From: Bog-756 sp963704585
Lineage (GTDB): Bacteria > Actinomycetota > Acidimicrobiia > Acidimicrobiales > RAAP-2
Direction: 5' to 3'
Assembly (NCBI GenBank): GCA_963704585.1
Contig: OY969919.1
Location: 1,550,001-1,614,000 of the forward strand
DNA: 64,000 nt
Position numbers and translations under genes: made by a program
The notes under the pieces: model-generated
What the model was told of the DNA's origin: nothing
Database searches by the model: none
What the model saw: only the letters and a program-made list of their open reading frames with translations
Shown: positions 23,681 through 30,843 of the stretch, piece after piece
Layout of the letters: each line of letters begins with the position of its first letter
How positions within the stretch are numbered: the first letter of the stretch is position 1

Positions 23681-24291
23681 CCGATCTGCAGGCCTTGGCA
23701 GGTCCGACCTACGAGAACCTCGCGGACCTGCTCGAGTCGTCACCGCCGGAGACGTGGGACATTCCGTCGTTGTGCGAGGGATGGCAGGTGCGTCACGTGA
23801 TCGCGCACGTGACCATGCCGGCGAGGCTGACACCTGAACAGTTCGGCGCAGAGATGGCAGCAGCACGAGGGGACTTCGATGTGCTCTCCACTACCGTGGC
23901 CGCTCGCGACGCGTCGCTGCCTCTTGCCGATCAGCTGAACGCACTGCGCTCGGAGGCGTTGCGCGCCTGGCAACCGCCGGGCGGTGGCGCTGCAGGCGCC
24001 CTCAGTCACGCCGTCATCCACTCGCTCGACGTCACCATTGCGCTCGATCGTCCACCGGCTGCACCGGAAGCAGCCGTCGTGGCCATCCTCGACGAGCTCA
24101 CCGCCGCACACGGGAGGTGGTTCGGTGTCCGGCTGACCGGCGTCCGCCTCGAGGCGACCGACACCGACTGGAGTTGGGGCAGCGGCGAGGCCGTACGGGA
24201 AACGAGCGGCGTGCTGGTGGCCCTGCTCAGCGGCCGCACTTCGCCAGGCGGCCGTGCCCTGCAACGCGTCGGGCCGAGCGAGCAGCCGTGA
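23677..24291 (+). CDS. Maleylpyruvate isomerase-family (DinB-like) protein
   Basis: The 204-residue protein has a mycothiol-dependent MDMPI/TIGR03083-type N-terminal four-helix bundle: YENLADLLESSPPETWDIPSLCEGWQVRHVIAHVTMPARLTP. The histidine in VRHVIAHV and a later histidine in GALSHAVIHSLDVTIALD fit the metal-binding set of DinB-like proteins. The last third (GVRLEATDTDWSWGSGEAVRETSGVLVALLSGR) matches the C-terminal domain of the family. Members use mycothiol as a cofactor in actinobacteria; this one's substrate is unknown. ATG 23677 overlaps the AHSA1 stop. It is convergent with the second ArsR-AHSA1 module. Confidence 0.8.
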   Translation: MTDLQALAGPTYENLADLLESSPPETWDIPSLCEGWQVRHVIAHVTMPARLTPEQFGAEMAAARGDFDVLSTTVAARDASLPLADQLNALRSEALRAWQPPGGGAAGALSHAVIHSLDVTIALDRPPAAPEAAVVAILDELTAAHGRWFGVRLTGVRLEATDTDWSWGSGEAVRETSGVLVALLSGRTSPGGRALQRVGPSEQP

Positions 24292-24356
24292 CCCTCGCAC
24301 GGACCGCACGGTACTGCGCGTGGTCGTCCGCCCGGTCGTGCGCGAGGACCGGAGCC

Positions 24357-24842
24357 TCAGCTCTCCCCGCGAAGTAGTTCGTCAAGCTTCTCGTAGCCTT
24401 CGCGCACACCGTGATCCATCCCGCTCGCGAGGATCGCTGCTCGCTCCTCGAACGAACCGACGAGCGAGGTCACCGTGAGCCGGGTCCGCCCGTGCGGCAA
24501 CTCCTCGAACCGGGCCCGGTCGAGGGTGACGCCGTCGGGAACGCCCTCGAAGGTGAAGGTCTGCACGATGACCTCGTTCGGCCGCACTTCGTGGAAGCTG
24601 CCGTGGAAGCCGAACTCTTCGTCACCCCGCCGGTGCACGTAGCGGTACGCGCCCCCGGTGCGGCACTCGAAGGTGTCGATCGTCATCTCGAGGTCGCGTG
24701 GCCCGAGCCACCGGGCGAGCAGCTCGGGATCGGTGTGGGCTCGGAACACCATCGCGGGAGGTGCATCGAACTCTCGGGTGATGCGGATGACAGGGACCTT
24801 CTCGTCCACCGTGATCTGTGTCTCGTGGGTCGCGGTCGTCAT
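24357..24842 (-). CDS. AHSA1/SRPBCC domain protein, module 2
   Basis: The 161-residue protein (VIRITREFDAPPAMVFRAHTDPELLARWLGPRDLEMTIDTFECRTGGAYRYVH ... GFHGSFHEVRPNEVIVQTFTFEGVPDG) is a standard activator-of-Hsp90-like SRPBCC protein with a C-terminal helix (GMDHGVREGYEKLDELL). It is more complete than its counterpart at 23240. ATG 24842 overlaps the ArsR stop, and GAAGGAG lies upstream. The ligand is unknown. The convergent arrangement of two paralogous modules suggests a local duplication with inversion, or independent acquisition. Confidence 0.9.
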   Translation of the reverse strand: MTTATHETQITVDEKVPVIRITREFDAPPAMVFRAHTDPELLARWLGPRDLEMTIDTFECRTGGAYRYVHRRGDEEFGFHGSFHEVRPNEVIVQTFTFEGVPDGVTLDRARFEELPHGRTRLTVTSLVGSFEERAAILASGMDHGVREGYEKLDELLRGES

Positions 24843-25222
24843 GGCCTCGTCTCCTTCCTCGGTTTGCGTGTCACTGTCCTTGCTGATCGCTGCCGACCGT
24901 CGTCCGGCATCGAACGGAGCACCTCGTCGAGGCGGCGGTAGCGGTCCTCCGCTTGGCGGCGGTACCGCTCGATCCATATCGTCATGAGGTCGAACACCTC
25001 CGCTTCGAGATGGACGGGGCGGCGCTGGGCTTCGCGCCTGCGGCTGACCACGCCCGCGCTCTCGAGCACCTTGAGGTGCTTCGAGACCGCCTGGACGGTC
25101 ACGTCGTACGGCTCGGCGAGCTCGTTGACGGTGGCGTCGCCGTCGGCGAGGCGGGCCACCATGTCCCGTCGGATCGGATCCGACAGGGCGCCGAACACCC
25201 TCGAGAGCGCATCCCCCGGCAT
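24839..25222 (-). CDS. ArsR family regulator, module 2
   Basis: The 127-residue protein (RVFGALSDPIRRDMVARLADGDATVNELAEPYDVTVQAVSKHLKVLESAGVVSRRREAQRRPVHLEAEVFDLMTIWIERYRR) shares most of its framework with the regulator at 22896. No metal-binding cysteines are present. It is translationally coupled to the AHSA1 gene. The upstream region holds a good promoter and two matching 16-bp palindromes, one over the transcript start and one overlapping the -35 box, which fits autorepression. The C-terminal 20 residues are basic and probably disordered. Confidence 0.9.
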   Translation of the reverse strand: MPGDALSRVFGALSDPIRRDMVARLADGDATVNELAEPYDVTVQAVSKHLKVLESAGVVSRRREAQRRPVHLEAEVFDLMTIWIERYRRQAEDRYRRLDEVLRSMPDDGRQRSARTVTRKPRKETRP

Positions 25223-25243
25223 CGTTCGTCTCGGCTCCTCTGA

Positions 25244-25302
25244 TCAACCTTACGGTTGAATACACTACGACGGAGTCCTGATTTTGTCAACTGGATAGTT
25301 GA
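25244..25302 (-). promoter_or_regulatory. Promoter with two palindromic ArsR operators
   Basis: On the minus strand TTGACA (25290-25285) and TAGTGT (25267-25262) are 17 bp apart. TCAACCttacGGTTGA at 25244-25259 covers the expected transcript start, and TCAACTggatAGTTGA at 25287-25302 overlaps the -35. Both have 6-bp perfect arms, a 4-bp centre, and are followed on the plus strand by ATACA. Their centres are 43 bp (about four helical turns) apart. Confidence 0.65.
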
Positions 25303-25418
25303 ATACAGGCCTTGCCACGATGACAGCCGACCCGAGCGATCGCATCGCCGGTCGACGGGGGACTCTTCTAGGGTGGCGGCGCTGCCGGGGCTTGAAGCGA
25401 CCGGGCGATGGGGGGACG

Positions 25419-26897
25419 ATGCGCCACCACGGGACCGCAGCTCATCGAGGCGACCGACCGCAGCGCGTCCGGCGAAGCGCCCGTCCACTGCTCGGGGTGA
25501 TGGCAGCGGCCCTGGTGCTGGGCGCGTGCGGGTCGTCGTCGGTGCAGGCGGTGTCGACAGCCCGGGACGCAGGACCCGTCGAGGTTCACGCGGCCGTGGT
25601 GAGCGCACCGGTCCGGCCCGGAGCTGCCGCGTACCTCATCGCCGGAGCCTGGGGTCGCTCGCTCGAAACCGCGGGCTCTACGCAGCGCGAGTACTTCGCC
25701 TCGGGAACCGCGTACTCCTACCGAGCCACCGGACCCGAGAGCAACGCCGGTACCTGGAAGGTCGTTCCGGCCGCGAGCGCGTCGTACCGTACACGGATCG
25801 TCGTGCGAACGCCGACCGACCCGGCGCGCTTCAACGGGACCGTCGTCGTGGAGTGGTTGAACGTGAGTGGCGGCGGGGATGGCGCCGTCGATTCCGTCTA
25901 CCTCTCTCCCGAACTCGAACGGGCAGGGTACGCGTGGGTCGGCGTCTCGGCGCAGGCGGTAGGAGTCGACAACCTGCGGCAGGAGGACCCCGCGCGCTAC
26001 GGGTCGTTGACCCACCCCGGTGACCAGTACTCCTACGACATCTATACGCAGGTCGGACGGGCCCTCGTTGCCGGCGGGAAGGCGAACCCACTTGCTCCGC
26101 TCCACCCGAGACGGTTGCTCGCCGTCGGGGAATCGCAGTCGGCCATCTATCTGACCACGTACGTCGACGCCGTGCAGCCGCTCTACCACGTGTTCGACGG
26201 CTTTTTGGTGCACAGTCGAGCCGGCGGCGCCGTTCCCATTCCTGGAGGTTCCCCGAGCGGCAGCATGCTCGGTGGCTCGGTGCGGATCCGCACAGACATC
26301 GGTGTGCCGGTCCTGATGATGATCACCGAGACGGATGAGATGTTCGGGAATTACTACCTTGCACGGCAGCCCGACACCCGGTTCATCAGGCTCTGGGACA
26401 TCGCCGGTGCCTCCCACGCGGACTCCTTCATCGTGGCGCCCTCGGAGCTGCAGTCCCTCGGGTGCACGTCGATCGACGAGGCGCCCAGCCACTTCGTCTT
26501 CGAAGCTGCGCTGTCCGCCATCGATGCCTGGATGCGATCCGGCAAGCCGCCGCCGTCGGAGCCGCGGATGGACGTCCGTGAGGTCGACGGCGCGCCCGCG
26601 GTGCGCTACGCCGGCGACGGGACGGCCGTCGGTGGGATCCAGGGGCCGTGGGAGCAGGTTCCGGTGGCTGCGTATTCCGGTCAGGCGCCTGCCGGTTCGC
26701 CGGGCTTCTGCGTGCTCTTCGGAGCGACGCATCCTTTCAGCGCGACGGAGGTCGCTGCGCGCTACGGGTCGAAGTCGAACTACCTCAAGGCCTACACCAG
26801 GGCGACGGACCAGGACATCAAGAACGGTTCCCTCCTCCCGGCCGACAGGGCCCAGGTGCTCGCGTTCGCCGAACAGGTACCGTTTTCGGCACCCTGA
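25419..26897 (+). CDS. Secreted lipoprotein of the alpha/beta-hydrolase domain type
   Basis: The 492-residue protein has a basic N-terminus, a hydrophobic segment and lipobox LGAC, then a folded domain. The sequence (AAYLIAGAWGRS, YSYRATGP, RTRIVVRTPTDPARFNGTVVVEWLNVSGG, AGYAWVGVSAQAVGV, LLAVGESQSAIYLTTYVDAV) matches the 'alpha/beta hydrolase domain' family. GESQS at about the middle is the nucleophile elbow (GxSxS). The acid and histidine are probably in the later ITETDE and GASHADS segments. ATG 25419 has a GGGGGA site; frames starting earlier would place the signal too far inside. It should be anchored to the outer face of the membrane. Substrate is unknown. A part of its leader overlaps the divergent ArsR control region. 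Confidence 0.78.
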   Translation: MRHHGTAAHRGDRPQRVRRSARPLLGVMAAALVLGACGSSSVQAVSTARDAGPVEVHAAVVSAPVRPGAAAYLIAGAWGRSLETAGSTQREYFASGTAYSYRATGPESNAGTWKVVPAASASYRTRIVVRTPTDPARFNGTVVVEWLNVSGGGDGAVDSVYLSPELERAGYAWVGVSAQAVGVDNLRQEDPARYGSLTHPGDQYSYDIYTQVGRALVAGGKANPLAPLHPRRLLAVGESQSAIYLTTYVDAVQPLYHVFDGFLVHSRAGGAVPIPGGSPSGSMLGGSVRIRTDIGVPVLMMITETDEMFGNYYLARQPDTRFIRLWDIAGASHADSFIVAPSELQSLGCTSIDEAPSHFVFEAALSAIDAWMRSGKPPPSEPRMDVREVDGAPAVRYAGDGTAVGGIQGPWEQVPVAAYSGQAPAGSPGFCVLFGATHPFSATEVAARYGSKSNYLKAYTRATDQDIKNGSLLPADRAQVLAFAEQVPFSAP

Positions 26898-26928
26898 GCC
26901 GGGACGGCGACACCATCTGCTGAACGAT

Positions 26929-26947
26929 GGCGTCGGTCCACGACGCC
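26929..26947. terminator. Bidirectional hairpin between convergent genes
   Basis: GGCGTCG (26929-26935) pairs perfectly with CGACGCC (26941-26947) around the loop GTCCA. It lies between the hydrolase lipoprotein and the convergent DUF1801 gene. Confidence 0.5.
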
Positions 26948-26997
26948 GGTCGGGCGCAGCACCCTGCGACCTCGCAAGCAGTCGGAGGCGACGACGC

Positions 26998-27399
26998 TCA
27001 CGTCGTCTTCGCTTTGGACTCGTTCACCTTCGCGGCTTCGACGACCAGTGCCCGGAGTGCCGCACCATCGATCCGCTCCTGATCGTGGAAGTCGACGGCA
27101 CGCACCGTCTTGCTGTCGAGGCGAGTGTTGAACAGCATCGTGGGATCCTTCAGCTGAGCGCCGTTCGGAAAGGTCAGCCTCACGGCGCTCTTCAATACAT
27201 CGGCAGTGCAGATGATCCCGCTGTGCGTCCACACCGGGACTCCCTCGGGTCGTGACGGCTTCTTCCACTTCACCTCTTCGACGACGCCAGGGTCGGCCTT
27301 CAGTACCAGCGCGCGCAGCAGCGAGAGGGTCTGGCCGCGCCAGTCACCCACCTTCTCGATGATCGCATCGATCTGTTTCGAAGCAGACGCTTCTGCCAT
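26998..27399 (-). CDS. DUF1801 domain protein
   Basis: The 133-residue protein (IDAIIEKVGDWRGQTLSLLRALVLKADPGVVEEVKWKKPSRPEGVPVWTHSGIICTADVLKSAVRLTFPNGAQLKDP) matches DUF1801, a small alpha/beta fold in which the 'VEEVKWKKPS.P...' strand is the usual signature. Function is unknown; related proteins contribute to iron or intracellular homeostasis in some Gram-positive bacteria. ATG 27399 follows a GAGAGGG site. A small DUF1059-type gene lies upstream in the same direction, 33 bp away, so they may be co-transcribed. Confidence 0.85.
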   Translation of the reverse strand: MAEASASKQIDAIIEKVGDWRGQTLSLLRALVLKADPGVVEEVKWKKPSRPEGVPVWTHSGIICTADVLKSAVRLTFPNGAQLKDPTMLFNTRLDSKTVRAVDFHDQERIDGAALRALVVEAAKVNESKAKTT

Positions 27400-27432
27400 C
27401 GGAACCCTCTCTGTCTTCGCCGAGCCGAACGA

Positions 27433-27669
27433 TCACTCTTCGGGGAGCTCTGCGAACGTGTGCTTGGTCGTCCGGTACCAGCCCATTCCCGAGATCGGGC
27501 GTCTCCACCTCGCCTTCATCGCCTTGAGGGCGTCATCGTGGCTGTGGTCACCGGCGGCAACGGCTTCCTTCAGATGCTTGTCCTGTGCCTTGATGACCTC
27601 GTCGGCAGTGGCTCCGTGGTGAGCGAACTCACACGGACCACCCATCTCGCTGCACGTCATCCTCTTCAT
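27433..27669 (-). CDS. Small DUF1059-like protein
   Basis: The 78-residue protein begins MKRMTCSEMGGPCEFAHHGATADEVIKAQDKHLKEA, the DUF1059 pattern: cysteines C6 and C13 with a paired histidine, then a helix. The second half (KAMKARWRRPISGMGWYRTTKHTF) is an extension I do not recognise. The C-x6-C plus His arrangement suggests a small metal-binding site; this is inference. AAGGAGG five bases before ATG 27669 makes it a convincing gene. It is probably transcribed with the DUF1801 gene. Confidence 0.75.
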   Translation of the reverse strand: MKRMTCSEMGGPCEFAHHGATADEVIKAQDKHLKEAVAAGDHSHDDALKAMKARWRRPISGMGWYRTTKHTFAELPEE

Positions 27670-27779
27670 CGGTCCTCCTTCTCCAACAGTCGCAGGGCGC
27701 TGGTCCTGAGCGGTTCGCCGATACAGCCAATGAGACGGTCACCGATCGCAGTGGTCGAGGAGCGTCGGCGCTCACCCGG

Positions 27780-27919
27780 GGAACTCGCGACGGGAGCCAC
27801 CCGGGCATCCACCGGTTGACGCTACCCAGAATCTCCACGATCGAAGGCATGAGCACCGGCCGGACGATCGATGCGTCGATGAGGATCGCAGTTGCCAGTC
27901 CGATGCCCGTCAGCTTCAC
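27780..27919 (-). pseudogene. Remnant of an MMPL/RND-type transporter C-terminus
   Basis: On the minus strand from about 27919 the translation reads VKLTGIGLATAILIDASIV, then RPVLMPSIVEILGSVNRWMPGWL. This is the end of the second membrane block of MMPL-family lipid exporters ('...GVGLAxAxLIDAxxVRxVLVPAxMxLLGxxNWWxPxWL'). The remaining more than 600 residues are absent, and upstream of the fragment lies the low-complexity tract, so a large deletion has removed the gene. The open frame continues past the tail without similarity. It marks this interval as decaying accessory DNA. Confidence 0.65.
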
Positions 27920-27985
27920 GTGCGCAGGTCGACGAGCGCGACCGACAGAACGAGAGAACGACAGAACCACAAAAAAAACAGAAGG

Positions 27986-28020
27986 AACCACAGAACCACA
28001 GAACCACAGAACCACAGAAC
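27986..28020. repeat. 8-bp tandem repeat AACCACAG, four copies plus part of a fifth
   Basis: AACCACAG repeats exactly four times (27986-28017) and begins a fifth. Just upstream are an eight-base A run and related pieces (GAACGACAG, GAACCACA). The tract is far more A-rich than its surroundings and abuts the MMPL remnant. Confidence 0.9.
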
Positions 28021-28229
28021 GACACAGACCAGGATGGCCACCGCCGGGGTGGTCACCCGAGCCGTGGAAACGGACCGACCGCGGAGCCACCGAGCCAGGC
28101 TCGGCTAGCGTGACACCAGCGCGCAACGCCGGCGTCCTGCCCGGACTCGCCGGCGATGACACGAGGGACCGCTTCGGGGCGGGAATGCCTGTCGTATCGA
28201 TCCGCCCGGGCTTCGAGAGACGAGGGCGA

Positions 28230-29174
28230 ATGCCCAGCAAGCGTGTCCAGCTGGCCGACGAGGACCTGGTCCGCTTGTACCTCGGTGAGATCGGTCGCTA
28301 CCCACTGCTCACGAAGGACGACGAGGCCCGGCTGGCCCAGGCGGCCGAGGCGGGGCGCGAAGCTCGCGCCGAGTTGGCTGCTGACGGGGCCCGCAGCCCT
28401 GCTCGCGTCCGTCAGCTCCGCCGGGTCGTCCGGACGGGGGACGCCGCGGTGGAGACGTTCGTCAACGGCAACCTCCGACTCGTGGTGTCGATCGCAAAGA
28501 GATACCAGGGCTCCGATCTGCCCTTGCTCGACCTGGTCCAGGAAGGCAATCTCGGTCTCATCCACGCCGTCGAGAAGTTCGACTGGCGAAAGGGCTTCAA
28601 GTTCTCCACCTACGCGACCTGGTGGATCCGCCAGGCGATCACCCGGGGGATCGCCAACGGCGGCCGCACCATCCGGCTGCCGGTGCACGCCAGCGACCTC
28701 CTCAACCAGACCCTCAAGAGCCGGGTGCGGCTCGAGGCCAAGCTCGGTCGGCGACCGAACGTCTCCGAGTTGGCCGCGGACCTTGAGGTCAGCGCCGAGA
28801 GGATCGTCGACATCCTCCGCCACGTGGCGGCGCCTGGCTCGCTTTCTGCACCGATGGGCCACGACAGCGACGCCGAGCTCGGGGACCTGCTCGAAGACCG
28901 AGGTGCGATGTCGCCACCCGAGGCTGCAGAAGCCGCACTGCTGCCTGGCGAGGTGGCCAAGATGCTGGTCGCCCTCGATGATCGGGAACGAGAGATCATC
29001 AGGCTCAGGTTCGGCCTGGATCGCGCCGAGCCGTGCACGCTCGAGGAAGTCGGTGTCTGCTTCGGTGTCACACGCGAGCGAATCCGCCAGATCGAAGCCC
29101 GCGCAATGTCGAAGCTGCGCCACCCCACCGCCGGTGGAGACCTCCATGAACTGCTCAGCAGCGAGAGCAGCTGA
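28230..29174 (+). CDS. Group 2 (SigB/RpoD-like) sigma factor
   Basis: The 314-residue protein has sigma70 regions in order. Region 1.2 is DLVRLYLGEIGRYPLLTKDDEARLAQ, region 2 NGNLRLVVSIAKRYQGSDLPLLDLVQEGNLGLIHAVEKFDWRKGFKFSTYATWWIRQAI, region 3 from TIRLPVHASDLLNQT, and region 4 LDDREREIIRLRFGL ... TLEEVGVCFGVTRERIRQIEARAMSKLRHP. It lacks the long acidic region 1.1 of the housekeeping factor, so it is a principal-like alternative factor, recognising similar -10/-35 boxes under stress. ATG 28230 is chosen; an in-frame ATG at 28185 would add 15 unrelated residues. The downstream cold-shock and desaturase genes make a role in cold or stationary-phase response plausible, but that is inference. 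Confidence 0.93.
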   Translation: MPSKRVQLADEDLVRLYLGEIGRYPLLTKDDEARLAQAAEAGREARAELAADGARSPARVRQLRRVVRTGDAAVETFVNGNLRLVVSIAKRYQGSDLPLLDLVQEGNLGLIHAVEKFDWRKGFKFSTYATWWIRQAITRGIANGGRTIRLPVHASDLLNQTLKSRVRLEAKLGRRPNVSELAADLEVSAERIVDILRHVAAPGSLSAPMGHDSDAELGDLLEDRGAMSPPEAAEAALLPGEVAKMLVALDDREREIIRLRFGLDRAEPCTLEEVGVCFGVTRERIRQIEARAMSKLRHPTAGGDLHELLSSESS

Positions 29175-29455
29175 CCGGGGTACTGCAGTCAGCCGACGTC
29201 ACAGGCCGGCGCTGCCGCTGCCCCCACCGTCTGAACGGCGCCCGCGCCTGGTAGAGTCAGGAGGTCGCTGGTCGTAGACAGCGTGGCCCGTTCGAGAGAT
29301 CCCCGAGTCGGCCGGATCCGAACGGAGTCACTTATCATTCACTTTCAGGGCAAAGCCCTCAGGGGCACGCCCTCCTTTGCCGTGGCGGACTTGGCACTGC
29401 CCGAAACCTTCAGTGGTCGGGAACGGAGCGGTGCGGTGACGCCGAGGATCTCCCG

Positions 29456-29716
29456 GTGAGTAGCTCCGTTGGCAAGCGGCAGCGCGAGCGGCAGAAGCTG
29501 GAACGGGCTCAGGTTAAGGCGCAACGGAAAGCCGTCCGACGTGCCGCCGGCGCCGAGGACGAGGACATCGTCGGGCCCTCGGATCGAAGCGAGCCAGAGC
29601 TGATCGACGACTTGCGCGTGCTCCAGCGGGTCTTCGGAGACGGCGAGCTGTCGGCGGAAGACTTTGCGGAGCGACGCGCTCGGATCCAGGCGCAGCTCGA
29701 ACGGCTCTCGTCGTGA
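29456..29716 (+). CDS. Small basic/coiled protein, unknown
   Basis: The 86-residue protein begins with a lysine/arginine-rich segment (SVGKRQRERQKLERAQVKAQRKAVRR) and ends with LIDDLRVLQRVFGDGELSAEDFAERRARIQAQLERL. That ending resembles the short helical SHOCT-like C-terminal motif (a 'G.IS.EEFE..K..LL' pattern). The basic start could bind nucleic acid. GTG 29456 has GAGGA upstream. It is the first of three small same-direction genes between the sigma factor and the cold-shock gene. No function can be assigned. Confidence 0.55.
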   Translation: MSSSVGKRQRERQKLERAQVKAQRKAVRRAAGAEDEDIVGPSDRSEPELIDDLRVLQRVFGDGELSAEDFAERRARIQAQLERLSS

Positions 29717-29767
29717 CCCGCCGGCCGATCGACCACAACGCCTCTCCTGGCCAGTTCGGAGACTGTC

Positions 29768-30139
29768 GTGCCTAGGCACACCCGCCCCAAGACGTCCCAG
29801 AGACGTTCGGGAGCTCCCGAACGGGAGAAGACCCCACGACGGCAACGCACGGCGAACCACGACGTGGACGCACAAGTGCTCGCGTTACGCGAGAGCGGGA
29901 ACTCTTACTCCGCCATCGCTCGCAGGCTCGAGCTCCCCCGGGCGGTTGACGCCCACCGAAGCTTCCTGCGTGCCCTCGGTACGTACGCCGGCAACGATCG
30001 CCAGCAGCTCGTCGACGGCGAGGAGAAGCGCCTCGACCGACTCGAAGAACGGATCCGCACCCGGGATGCCGCGGACCCCGAGAAGCTCAAGCGCCGACTG
30101 ACGGGCGTCGGCAAGCTCCGAGAGGCCCTCCAGCAGTGA
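29768..30139 (+). CDS. Putative HTH-type small protein, unknown
   Basis: The 123-residue protein has a basic, disordered N-terminus (PRHTRPKTSQRRSGAPEREKTPRRQR). A segment with helix-turn-helix spacing follows: DAQVLALRESGNSYSAIARRLELPRAVDAHRSFLRAL. The rest is a charged helix. The 'SGNSYSAIARRLEL' part resembles the recognition unit of resolvase- or transposase-type HTH domains, so DNA binding is likely but unproven. The GTG start is supported by GGAG seven bases upstream. Its stop overlaps the next gene's GTG by 4 bp. Confidence 0.55.
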   Translation: MPRHTRPKTSQRRSGAPEREKTPRRQRTANHDVDAQVLALRESGNSYSAIARRLELPRAVDAHRSFLRALGTYAGNDRQQLVDGEEKRLDRLEERIRTRDAADPEKLKRRLTGVGKLREALQQ

Positions 30140-30432
30140 CGTCTGCAGCGGCGGTATCACCCTGCGTCCTCTGCGGTCAGCCCGCGACGGATGCGATCGA
30201 CCCACCACGCCGAACGCTGGCTCGGGGCCTCGACCCGGGTGATCCGTCGTACTCGGTCACGGTGATCCTGCCGGACGTCACGCTCTGCGCCGAGCACTCG
30301 CTCGACGTCCGCCACGGGGAGCGACTTGTCGGATGGTGCGACGACCAGCGCTGCCGAACCTACGGAGCGCTCGGTGAGCCCTCCGCCTGCGGCCTCCCCT
30401 ACGAGAAGTTGGGTCCGAAGAAACGGGCCTGA
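30136..30432 (+). CDS. Small cysteine-rich protein, unknown
   Basis: The 98-residue protein has PCVLCGQPATDAIDPP near the N-terminus, LCAEHSLDVRHG in the middle and WCDDQRCRTYG with another cysteine close to the C-terminus. The CxxC, CxxH and CxxxxC pairs could form one or two zinc sites. GTG 30136 overlaps the stop of the preceding HTH-like gene, so these two are coupled. I do not recognise the family. A 6-bp-stem hairpin follows nine bases after the stop. Confidence 0.5.
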   Translation: MTSAAAVSPCVLCGQPATDAIDPPRRTLARGLDPGDPSYSVTVILPDVTLCAEHSLDVRHGERLVGWCDDQRCRTYGALGEPSACGLPYEKLGPKKRA

Positions 30433-30440
30433 TCTGCTTC

Positions 30441-30458
30441 CGCCGACAGCGATCGGCG
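30441..30458 (+). terminator. Small hairpin between the orphan operon and the cold-shock gene
   Basis: CGCCGA (30441-30446) pairs with TCGGCG (30453-30458) around a six-base loop. It can end the upstream transcript, or lie in the leader of the cold-shock mRNA; the sequence after it is A-rich, not T-rich. Confidence 0.35.
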
Positions 30459-30504
30459 TAGCAACAACACGAAGAAGACAAGAAGAAAAGGAACAAGGAC
30501 AGAC

Positions 30505-30708
30505 ATGGCAACTGGAACAGTGAAGTTTTTCAACAGTGACAAGGGCTTCGGCTTCATCACCCCGACCAGCGGAGACAAGGACGTCTTCGTCCACTACTCC
30601 AACGTGGCAGGAGATGGGTACAAGACCCTCGAAGAAGGTCAGCAGGTCGAGTTCGACGTGGCCCAGGGCCGCAAGGGGCCGGAAGCCCAGAGCGTGCGGG
30701 TGCTCTAG
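30505..30708 (+). CDS. Cold-shock protein (CspA family)
   Basis: The 67-residue protein is a typical single OB-fold cold-shock domain: MATGTVKFFNSDKGFGFITP contains RNP1 (KGFGFI), and DVFVHY is RNP2. It binds single-stranded RNA and DNA and acts as an RNA chaperone. The 46 bases before the ATG (30459-30504) are strikingly A-rich and poor in structure, with an AAAAGGA site, unlike the surrounding GC-rich DNA; this may aid translation. It is followed 135 bp later by a fatty-acid desaturase gene, a classic cold-response partner. Confidence 0.95.
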   Translation: MATGTVKFFNSDKGFGFITPTSGDKDVFVHYSNVAGDGYKTLEEGQQVEFDVAQGRKGPEAQSVRVL

Positions 30709-30843
30709 GCCGCATCGCCTCTCGTTCGAGGCACCGCGCGCCGGGCGCGATGCCTTCTGGGGTAGGGCCCCGAAGCACACCCGTCACCTTCCTCATCGCC
30801 ACTCCGAGGTGGCTCTCGTCACCGCACACCGCAAGGAGGACGC

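Larger units (their letters stand above)
27670..28229. other. Gene-poor 560-bp stretch with a transporter remnant and a tandem repeat
   Basis: Between the DUF1059-like gene and the sigma factor gene I see no intact gene. The stretch holds a minus-strand MMPL-transporter tail fragment (about 27780-27919) and, immediately beyond it, an A-rich low-complexity tract with an 8-bp tandem repeat (27986-28020). The remainder is likely to include the sigma-gene promoter, but no clear boxes were found. Confidence 0.6.

Noticed and set aside
27986..28020. Tandem repeat considered as a CRISPR array
   Set aside because: Units are 8 bp with no spacers and no cas genes are in the window.
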